Assembly: GCA_030043335.1 (NCBI GenBank)
Contig: JASHXX010000232.1
Span: 1-12,566 of the forward strand
Direction: 5' to 3'
Length of the DNA stretch: 12,566 bases
Origin: Xanthobacteraceae bacterium
Lineage (GTDB): Bacteria > Pseudomonadota > Alphaproteobacteria > Rhizobiales > Xanthobacteraceae
Part shown: piece by piece, positions 7,389 to 12,566 of the stretch
Layout: each line of letters opens with the position of its first letter
Position numbering within the stretch: position 1 is the first letter of the stretch
The notes under the pieces: generated by a model
Databases searched by the model: none
What the model was told of the DNA's origin: nothing
What the model saw: the letters and a program-made list of their open reading frames with translations, nothing else
Program-made: the position numbers and the translations under genes

Positions 7389-7437
7389 CGCAAATTTTCG
7401 GACAATTTGAAAAAATAAAATTTACCTAAAATTTGCG
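7389..7437. repeat. AT-rich 10-bp inverted repeat upstream of the histidine kinase
   Basis: Perfect arms cgcaaatttt (7389-7398) and aaaatttgcg (7428-7437) flank a 29-nt AT-rich spacer including aaaaaataaaattta. The island contrasts sharply with the surrounding GC-rich sequence. It resembles the AT-rich targets of MucR/H-NS-like proteins, or a dyad operator with sites about four helical turns apart centre to centre. Confidence 0.55.
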
Positions 7438-7632
7438 CGAACGCGTACCATTTCTCTGTGCATTGCCATCAGCGCGCCCGCAAGCTGCGATATTTCTTCC
7501 CATCAAGCGCCTCGCGCGCCGGCCGCGCGATCGCCCGGCAACGACCCGTTCACCATGATGGGGGAATCTGTGGCGCTCACGGCCGCAACGGCCCCCAACC
7601 GTGGCGGCCGGACAGGTGCCGTACACGATGCC

Positions 7633-7647
7633 TTAGCGTTCGCTTAA
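7633..7647 (+). promoter_or_regulatory. Candidate CtrA-binding site upstream of the DivJ-like kinase
   Basis: TTAG (7633-7636), 7 nt, TTAA (7644-7647): one mismatch from the CtrA consensus TTAA-N7-TTAA. It ends 72 bp before the kinase start codon, a usual promoter distance. A GANTC (CcrM-type) sequence lies at 7564-7568. Confidence 0.5.
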
Positions 7648-7719
7648 GCGGGGTCTGACACGATCGCGCCACAGAAAAAGGGGGAGCGCGTCTGCAAAAT
7701 CGGACGTGCGATCGGGAAC

Positions 7720-9579
7720 GTGGCCCTCTTCGCGCCGGTGCGAGACTATATTGAGACGCTCGTTCATCCGTCCGCGCAGCGCGATGCGCTGACGGCGGCG
7801 CGGCATCGCGCCTTCATCGCCCCGCGGCTCCTCGGCAGCGTCGTCGCCTTGGCGTCGTTTCCGGCGTATCTGATCGCGCGCGGCGCGCCCAGCACGATCG
7901 AGCTGTTGATTTTTGCCTGGCTCGTCGTGCCGATCCTTACCGCCTATTTCCTCTCCCGCACCGGCCGTTACGAAAGCGCGCATGTGCTGTCGTCGCTGGC
8001 TTTGACTGGGCTGGTTACGGTCGTTGCGGTTTTGACCGGCGGCATCGGCTCGTTCGCCGCTATCTGGCTCGTCGTCGTGCCGCTCGAAGCCGCGCTGTCG
8101 GCGTCGCGCCGTGTCGTCGCCATTGCGTGTACCTTTGCGCTGGGCGCCGCGGGCGTGCTGGCGCTCTGCGGGTCGCTTGATCTGTTGCCGCGGCCCGACG
8201 CCGGCGGGTACGCCGGGCTTGCCGCCGTCGGTATCGTGTCGGCCGCTCTCTACGCGGCTGGGCTCGCGCTCGGGGCCGAGGCGCTCGCACGAACAAGCTT
8301 CTTGCTCCTCTACGCCGAGGAGGACCGTTACCGGCTCCTGGCGCGCAATATGACCGACGTGATCATCCGGCACGGGCGCGACGGCGCCGTACTCTTTGTG
8401 TCGCCAGCCGCCGAGCCGCTGCTCGGCTGTCCTACGCTCGGGTTGCACGGCCACGGCCTGTTCGATCGCGTCCACGTCGCCGATCGTCCGGCTTATCTGA
8501 GCGCGCTCGGTGACGCTGCAGCGCTCGGCGAGAGCCGTTCGGTCGAGTTCCGCGTGCGGCGCGAGGCCGCCGGCGGCGACGGCCGCCCGGCGCCGCAATT
8601 TGTATGGCTCGAGATGCGGTGTCGGCCGCTTGCGCAGGCGGCGTTGCCGGCGGACGGCCAAGACCGCCGCGAGGTTGTCGCAGTGCTGCGCGACGTAACC
8701 GACCGAAAGCGCCAGGCGCGAGCCCTCGAGGAAGCGCGCGCCGAGGCGGAGCGCGTGAGTGCCGCCAAGAGCCGTTTTCTCGCCACCATGAGCCATGAAC
8801 TGCGGACGCCGCTCAACGCCATCATCGGGTTCTCGGATATGTTGAGAAAGGAACCCGGACTGATGATCGACGCCGCACGGCGTCTTGAATATGTCGGCCT
8901 GATCAATGATTCGGGACACCACCTTCTCGCCGTCATCAACGGCATCCTCGATATGTCGAAAATCGAAATCGGCAAGTTTGAGATCACGCCCGAGCCGTTC
9001 GTGCCTTCGCAGGTCGTCGCCGGATGCTGCGATCTCATGGCGCTGCGGGCCCACGAGGCCGGCGTCGAACTGCACAAGATCGCGCCCGACGATCTTCCCG
9101 AACTCGTCGCCGACAAGCGCGCCCTCCATCAAATCCTGCTCAACCTCCTGTCCAACGCGATCCGTTTTACCGATCGCGGTGGCAACGTCACGATCAGCGT
9201 GCGAAGCGAGGCGACGGCCGTCACCTTCGCGGTGGAGGACAACGGCGTCGGCATCAGCGATGAGGATCTCGCGCGGGTCGGTGAACCCTATTTTCAGGCG
9301 CGCGCCGCCTATGATCGTCGCCACGGCGGGACCGGTCTTGGACTTTCCATCGTCAAGGGTTTGGTGCGGTTGCATGGCGGCGAGTTCGCCATCCGCAGCC
9401 GCATCGGCGAGGGCACTCGCGTCACCGTGCGGCTGCCGCTCGACTGCGACCGGGCACGGCCGGCGAAACGGGCATCGTTGCACCCGGCGGCTGGCGATCT
9501 GCCGGACCACGCGACGGTCGCGCTAGCGTGGGAAGACGCTGCGCCGCGGAGCGAAATTCGGATAAAGAAAAGTGCGTAA
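7720..9579 (+). CDS. DivJ/PleC-type membrane PAS sensor histidine kinase
   Basis: A 619-residue hybrid-free sensor kinase. Residues about 38-188 contain five or six hydrophobic segments with almost no periplasmic loop; a PAS domain follows (about 200-330, ending VLRDVTDRKRQ), then a short coiled coil. The HisKA domain has H359 in FLATMSHELRTPLNAIIGF. The ATPase domain shows the N box (LLNLLSNA, N475/N479), G1 (DNGVGI, 507-512), PYFQ and G2 (GGTGLGL, 536-542). The segment INDSGHHLLAVINGILDMSK resembles rhizobial DivJ, which controls DivK and thereby CtrA activity and asymmetric division; this assignment is from memory. There is no receiver domain. The start is a GTG at 7720 and no ATG/GTG/TTG lies upstream in frame before the stop at 7645. 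The stop overlaps the next gene by 8 nt. Confidence 0.9.
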   Translation: MALFAPVRDYIETLVHPSAQRDALTAARHRAFIAPRLLGSVVALASFPAYLIARGAPSTIELLIFAWLVVPILTAYFLSRTGRYESAHVLSSLALTGLVTVVAVLTGGIGSFAAIWLVVVPLEAALSASRRVVAIACTFALGAAGVLALCGSLDLLPRPDAGGYAGLAAVGIVSAALYAAGLALGAEALARTSFLLLYAEEDRYRLLARNMTDVIIRHGRDGAVLFVSPAAEPLLGCPTLGLHGHGLFDRVHVADRPAYLSALGDAAALGESRSVEFRVRREAAGGDGRPAPQFVWLEMRCRPLAQAALPADGQDRREVVAVLRDVTDRKRQARALEEARAEAERVSAAKSRFLATMSHELRTPLNAIIGFSDMLRKEPGLMIDAARRLEYVGLINDSGHHLLAVINGILDMSKIEIGKFEITPEPFVPSQVVAGCCDLMALRAHEAGVELHKIAPDDLPELVADKRALHQILLNLLSNAIRFTDRGGNVTISVRSEATAVTFAVEDNGVGISDEDLARVGEPYFQARAAYDRRHGGTGLGLSIVKGLVRLHGGEFAIRSRIGEGTRVTVRLPLDCDRARPAKRASLHPAAGDLPDHATVALAWEDAAPRSEIRIKKSA

Positions 9580-10144
9580 GCGGCGAACCGAAAACGAGTA
9601 TGGCGTGGCGGCTGCCGTCGCCACCGCGATCGCTTTGGTCGGACTGCGGCTCTGCGCGAAGGCGATGCACCGTCCGGTGGATACCGCGGCGGTCGTCGGT
9701 GCGATCGCCGCAAGCCTCGTCATCGTAGTCAACGCGGTGTTCCTGCAATCGGGCTCGCACCCGGCACCGTTCTTCGCCAACACGCCGCAGACGCCCCCGC
9801 CGTCGGAGGCTCGTCCGCGTGCTCCGAGCCCAGCGATGGCCAGATCCGCGGAGCCGACGGCGAGCGTGCGCCCGCCGGCTGCGGCGCGCGCGCCGCAAAC
9901 CGTCTCGGTACGGCGCAATGACCCCATTGCCGAAATGCTTGGCTCGTCTGCGCGCGTCGCGGCGGTTCAACGTGTCCTGTCCGAGTTTGGCTATGGTCAG
10001 ATCAAGCCGACCGGCATTCTCGACGAGCCGACAAGCGCGGCGATCGAGAAATTCGAGCGCGAGCACCGGCTGCCGGTCACCGGTCTCCTCTCCGACCGGC
10101 TCGTGAGCGAACTCTCCGGGATGAGCGGGCGGCCGCTCGACTAG
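9572..10144 (+). CDS. Membrane-anchored peptidoglycan-binding-domain protein
   Basis: A 190-residue protein starting at a GTG that overlaps the last 8 nt of the kinase gene, implying translational coupling. Order of parts: a basic N-terminus with a first hydrophobic stretch (about 11-29), a clear membrane helix (about 38-58), a Pro/Ala-rich spacer (68-110), and a C-terminal PG_binding_1-like fold (about 118-183: VAAVQRVLSEFGYGQIKPTG, then DEPTSAAIEKFEREHRLPVTG). Such domains bind cell-wall peptidoglycan, so the C-terminus should be periplasmic. No catalytic domain is fused. The coupling suggests it works with the kinase, perhaps reporting on or positioning it at the cell wall; that is inference. 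I recall this gene order in other Hyphomicrobiales. Confidence 0.85.
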   Translation: MRKRRTENEYGVAAAVATAIALVGLRLCAKAMHRPVDTAAVVGAIAASLVIVVNAVFLQSGSHPAPFFANTPQTPPPSEARPRAPSPAMARSAEPTASVRPPAAARAPQTVSVRRNDPIAEMLGSSARVAAVQRVLSEFGYGQIKPTGILDEPTSAAIEKFEREHRLPVTGLLSDRLVSELSGMSGRPLD

Positions 10145-10202
10145 CATTTGCGGCCTGCGGCGGCCCGGGGCATATCTGGCGCAACGCCATGCGAGCCGCG
10201 CG

Positions 10203-10550
10203 ATGCGTCTTAAGACCGCGCTTTGGGTTGCCGCCTATCTGCGCCGCTGTCAGGTCGAGGGCGTGTCCGGCGTCGTGCGCCGTCGTGGAGCGGAAGAGGC
10301 TGGCGCGGTGTTTGTTCGCATCAGCAGGCTCGACGGCACCTCGGACCTGTTCGGGCCGGCGCCGCAAAGCGCGTTCGAAGCCGCCGAAGGCGCTGCGCGC
10401 GCTTTCGCGCAGAGCCTCGCCGAGCAACCCGCGGCCGACGCGGCCGTCGAGAATTATCTCGCGCGCGAGGTCAGATTCGATCCCGACATCTGGATCGTGG
10501 AGGTCGAGGATCGCGCCGGCCGGAATTTTCTCGACATCGTCTCGGGCTGA
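10203..10550 (+). CDS. DUF1491 family protein
   Basis: A 115-residue soluble protein matching DUF1491 from its first residues: MRLKTALWVAAYLRRCQVEG, then VRRRGAEEAGAVFVRISRLDG and DLFGPAPQS, ending with DIWIVEVEDRAGRNFLDIV. The family is small, alphaproteobacterial and of unknown function. The gene is 58 bp after the peptidoglycan-binding protein on the same strand, so it is probably the third gene of the kinase operon. The ribosome site is weak. Its stop lies 8 bp from the stop of the converging DUF2336 gene. Confidence 0.88.
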   Translation: MRLKTALWVAAYLRRCQVEGVSGVVRRRGAEEAGAVFVRISRLDGTSDLFGPAPQSAFEAAEGAARAFAQSLAEQPAADAAVENYLAREVRFDPDIWIVEVEDRAGRNFLDIVSG

Positions 10551-10558
10551 TGCGCCGT

Positions 10559-11548
10559 TCAAGAGGCGCCGCGACGCTTGCTCTCGCGTGGCGCTGCAGA
10601 ACCGCGCTGCGTTGCCATCGCGGCGCGAGGCCGCGGCGGCGTTTCGTCCCAAGTGACCGGCTGATAGCGGGCCTCGACGTGTTCGCTGCCCGGCAGCGCC
10701 TGCCAAATCGCGACCATGCCGACCGCCGCCGTCGCCGACATCTCGTCATAAAGCCTTGCGAGAGCGTGGACACGCTCGACCGAGTGGCCGACGGCTGGGT
10801 TGACGAACATCAGGACTCGGTAGAGCACGTCGCGCGGCACGCCGAGCGCCTTTCCCGCCACAGCGACTGGCTCGCCCAGATCGTCGCCGGCGACGCGTCG
10901 CGCCTGTTCGCGCGGAATCTGCAGCGCCGCTGCGAGATGCAGCGCGAAGTCCTCGCGGTTGCGGGCAAGTGCCGCGGCCTCCAGCTGCTGGCTGACGGCA
11001 GGATCGCGCGAAACGGCGACAAGCCCGGCCGGAATCGGGGCGACGATGTCAAGGTTGAGCAGAATTAGCCGGCGCGCGTGGGCATTCGCGGCGAAGAACT
11101 GCTCGTTGAGGTCGCTGGCTCTAGCCGGCTCGATCGCACGCGGCGCCGCGGCCAGTCTTTGGGCTTCACGAGCGGCAGCGGTTGCTGAAGCGGCGGCGCG
11201 GCGATGGGGCGGCGCCTCATCGACCGCAGAACGGGGTTCCAAGAGCGGATGCGATCGCACCAGGACGGCAACCTCCGGGACATCGCCGGCGAGATACTGC
11301 AGCACCCGAGGCGGCGCCGCGTCATGCCGCGCGAGGCGCATCGCGACCGCCATGCGCGCAGGAACGTCCACTGCTTCGAGGAGCCGCAGCGCCAGCTCGG
11401 TGTAGTGACGTTCCTCGTCCGGCGTATGCCGCAGTCTATGCACGTAGAGATCGGTCAAAACCTGCAGCAGGGCGGGACGCATGGCGGTGCCGCTGCGGCG
11501 GCCGAACTCGGCAAGTCCGTCGAAGCCGAACAGGCCCTGAGGTTTCAT
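10559..11548 (-). CDS. DUF2336 family protein
   Basis: A 329-residue protein from the ATG at 11546-11548; a TTG 30 nt upstream is possible but unlikely. The N-terminal half shows the DUF2336 helical-repeat pattern: LTDLYVHRLRHTPDEERHYTEL, VPARMAVAMRLARHDAAPPRVLQYLAGD, then VAVLVRSHPLLEP, much like HEAT-type repeats scoring successive decay of an alpha-helical solenoid. An Ala-rich linker (about 115-150) leads to a second helical region (LILLNLDIVAPIPAGLVAVSR, then RNREDFALHLAAALQIPREQARRV). The C-terminus is basic and low in complexity. No enzyme motif or membrane helix is visible. The family is alphaproteobacterial and uncharacterised, and may act by protein-protein contact. It converges on the DUF1491 gene with only 8 bp between stops. 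A CtrA-like box and a TCACAC dyad lie upstream. Confidence 0.85.
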   Translation of the reverse strand: MKPQGLFGFDGLAEFGRRSGTAMRPALLQVLTDLYVHRLRHTPDEERHYTELALRLLEAVDVPARMAVAMRLARHDAAPPRVLQYLAGDVPEVAVLVRSHPLLEPRSAVDEAPPHRRAAASATAAAREAQRLAAAPRAIEPARASDLNEQFFAANAHARRLILLNLDIVAPIPAGLVAVSRDPAVSQQLEAAALARNREDFALHLAAALQIPREQARRVAGDDLGEPVAVAGKALGVPRDVLYRVLMFVNPAVGHSVERVHALARLYDEMSATAAVGMVAIWQALPGSEHVEARYQPVTWDETPPRPRAAMATQRGSAAPRESKRRGAS

Positions 11549-11570
11549 TGCACGCGACCCGACCGCAAAG

Positions 11571-11591
11571 TCACACAACGCCGTAGTGTGA
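11571..11591 (-). repeat. TCACAC-N9-GTGTGA inverted repeat before the DUF2336 gene
   Basis: Perfect 6-bp arms (11571-11576 and 11586-11591) with a 9-nt spacer end 22 bp upstream of the DUF2336 ATG. It could be an operator or a leader hairpin. Six-base dyads arise by chance fairly often, so confidence is low. Confidence 0.25.
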
Positions 11592-11607
11592 ACCTAAGCG
11601 GCCTGCG

Positions 11608-11622
11608 TTAGCGGAGCGTTAA
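11608..11622 (+). promoter_or_regulatory. Candidate CtrA-binding site between the DUF2336 gene and the 11776 gene
   Basis: TTAG (11608-11611), 7 nt, TTAA (11619-11622), the same one-mismatch CtrA pattern as at 7633-7647. It lies 59 bp before the DUF2336 ATG and about 150 bp before the divergent GTG at 11776. CTAA/TTAG tetramers crowd the surrounding 40 bp (CTAA at 11594 and at 11625). Confidence 0.45.
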
Positions 11623-11775
11623 GCCTAAGGCTTTGCTTCCAAAAGGGTCGACGGCTCAGGATCTGGCCGCGATCGATACGCGTACCGCGTCCTCAGGAAG
11701 GCACCGGCCGCCACGCCGCTGGCGAGGCGTTGATCAGGGCGGGTCGCAAACCGGCGCATCCGTAGCGGTGCAATC

Positions 11776-12147
11776 GTGAACCGCGACGACAAGCTTTTTC
11801 GCACGTCCGGCCGCTGGGCGTTAGCGAGCGACGGACTGCAATTGATCCTGCTGCGGCAGCAAGGGCAGGAGAAATGGCGCGGCGTTTCATTCGTCCGCTC
11901 GACCAAGGACATCCTTGCCCGCTGTATGCGCGAGAAGCGGACGCCGGCCGATGATGCGCGGCGGCTCCTCGACGGACTACCCAACACCTTCGACGAATGG
12001 CAGTCGAGCCGTCTAGCGGCTTCCGGCGACGCGCGAGTAGCCCCAAGGCTACCTCCATCACCCCCGGAGACGTTTATCGAACCCAGTAGGGGTCAAAACG
12101 AGGCAGGGCACGGCCCTAGCGAGCCCCAGCGGAAGGTCGCGTCATGA
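11776..12147 (+). CDS. Conserved hypothetical protein, small soluble
   Basis: A 123-residue product from a GTG at 11776. It begins with a compact segment rich in charged and hydrophobic residues (TSGRWALASDGLQLILLRQQ, then KWRGVSFVRSTKDILARCMR and LLDGLPNTFDEW, about residues 10-75), which I recall from uncharacterised rhizobial proteins often found in accessory regions. From about residue 80 it is Pro/Ser-rich and probably disordered. There is no membrane helix or known catalytic motif. Its stop overlaps the next start in an ATGA, so the two are translationally coupled. The function is unknown. Confidence 0.6.
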   Translation: MNRDDKLFRTSGRWALASDGLQLILLRQQGQEKWRGVSFVRSTKDILARCMREKRTPADDARRLLDGLPNTFDEWQSSRLAASGDARVAPRLPPSPPETFIEPSRGQNEAGHGPSEPQRKVAS

Positions 12148-12468
12148 CTGCCGCGCCCGCTCAGACGCCTCTCCCGGCGCCGTTGCGACTGACCGTGCCC
12201 GAGCCGTGCGTCAAGTGCGGTAGCCGCAAAGTGATACTGGCTGATGAAGGTCGGCTGCACAGCGCCCGATGCGGGGATTATCGCGGCCCCGCTGAGCGTG
12301 CGAACGCAACGTTTCATCGCGGCCGTCGAACGCCATTTCGGCCCAGTCAAAGAACCGATTGTCCTGCGGCAAGCAAATAGCACCGTCGCGTTGGTCACCC
12401 GCCGAGTGGCCTCGGCGTTGGATCGCGCAAACGGAAGGAGCCCGACGAAGCGGGCTCCGACCGCATGA
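12144..12468 (+). pseudogene. Small Cys-pair protein, apparently frameshifted at a C-run
   Basis: The first part (ATG 12144, coupled to the preceding stop) encodes PEPCVKCGSRKVILADEGRLH, a CxxC start like a zinc ribbon, then RCGDYRG. At the CCCC run (12287-12290) this frame loses sense, while the next frame carries LSVRTQRFIAAVERHFGP then VKEPIVLR. I recall small rhizobial proteins joining a CxxC ribbon, an RGWLS-type motif and FI...FG.P..PIV; removing one C gives RGPLSVRTQRFI, joining both halves to the stop at 12466-12468. Left uncorrected, the frame stops at 12380 with 78 residues. The motif Trp and one Cys of the second pair also seem missing, pointing to true decay, but a sequencing indel fits equally well. 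Confidence 0.5.
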
Positions 12469-12566
12469 ACTTTTGAAGGCGCACGCCCGGCGTGATGAGC
12501 GCCGATTGAGCGTGAGGCGAAAGCGGGTTTGGTTTGGGACCTGATCCCCGCGAACGACGACGGCTT
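12469..12566. other. Right-edge stretch with no recognised gene
   Basis: The last 98 bp follow the stop of the frameshifted gene. Open frames here have no recognisable features and no clear start with a ribosome site is visible. Confidence 0.4.

Larger units (their letters stand above)
7273..7719. other. Divergent regulatory region between the DUF5330 gene and the histidine kinase
   Basis: This 447-bp stretch contains no gene I can support; the short open frames in it (around 7426-7658 on both strands) show no family features. It has an AT-rich island at 7380-7440 carrying a 10-bp inverted repeat, a GANTC site (GAATC, 7564-7568), a CtrA-like box (7633-7647), and a purine-rich Shine-Dalgarno-like tract at 7674-7686. 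It is the most regulation-dense gap in the window. Confidence 0.5.

Noticed and set aside
7641..7650. Palindrome cgcttaagcg
   Set aside because: A 10-bp palindrome is expected several times by chance in this window; it is only of interest because its TTAA belongs to the CtrA-like box.
7458..7658. 66-codon plus-strand open frame in the kinase upstream gap
   Set aside because: No ribosome site or recognisable features, and it overlaps the CtrA-like box region.
7633..9510. 625-codon minus-strand open frame opposite the histidine kinase
   Set aside because: It lies almost wholly antisense to an intact kinase with all catalytic motifs. Its translation is Arg/Asp/His-rich with no family features; long antisense frames are common in GC-rich genomes.
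11621..11633. aagcc-taa-ggctt stem-loop as a terminator
   Set aside because: The stem is short, has no T-run, and lies upstream of both flanking divergent genes, where a terminator has no obvious role.
12359..12544. 61-codon plus-strand open frame at the right edge
   Set aside because: It overlaps the better-supported second half of the frameshifted gene in another frame and is Arg-rich without features.

Overview
The window looks like a piece of chromosome from a GC-rich alphaproteobacterium, most likely of the order Hyphomicrobiales (Rhizobiales; Bradyrhizobium/Rhodopseudomonas-like). The grounds are the gene content: a MucR/Ros-family regulator, DUF5330, DUF1491 and DUF2336 proteins, a DivJ/PleC-type histidine kinase, and an Fe-type superoxide dismutase. 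Assignments rest on reading translations and recalled family signatures; no database search was possible. No rRNA, tRNA, CRISPR array, IS element or phage module is visible.

Layout. Positions 1-1270 (minus) hold a GT39/ArnT-like membrane glycosyltransferase that runs off the left edge. Just upstream of it on the same strand is sodB (1290-1892), with a readable promoter and an inverted repeat at its start region. A plus-strand two-TM protein with a conserved C-terminal tail (2263-3162) and mucR (3418-3885) follow. They converge on a large minus-strand SulP-STAS-cyclic-nucleotide-binding fusion (3920-6130). Minus-strand sufE (6257-6691) and a DUF5330 secreted/anchored protein (6835-7272) come next.

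A 447-bp regulatory gap (7273-7719) then leads into a tight plus-strand cluster: a membrane PAS histidine kinase of DivJ/PleC type (7720-9579), a membrane-anchored peptidoglycan-binding-domain protein overlapping it by 8 nt (9572-10144), and a DUF1491 protein (10203-10550). A DUF2336 protein converges on it (10559-11548, minus). The right end holds a small coupled pair: a hypothetical protein (11776-12147) and a small Cys-pair protein that appears frameshifted at a C-run (12144-12468).

Most interesting signals. Two near-consensus CtrA-type boxes (TTAG-N7-TTAA; consensus TTAA-N7-TTAA) sit at the two promoters flanking the kinase region: 7633-7647 before the DivJ-like kinase and 11608-11622 before the DUF2336 gene. 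TTAA is rare in this sequence, so two correctly spaced pairs, both in promoters, are unlikely to be accidental. With the AT-rich 10-bp inverted repeat at 7389-7437 and mucR nearby, this suggests a cell-cycle-linked envelope-sensing locus. The rest is mostly ordinary core genome; I see no clear evidence of a wholly new system.
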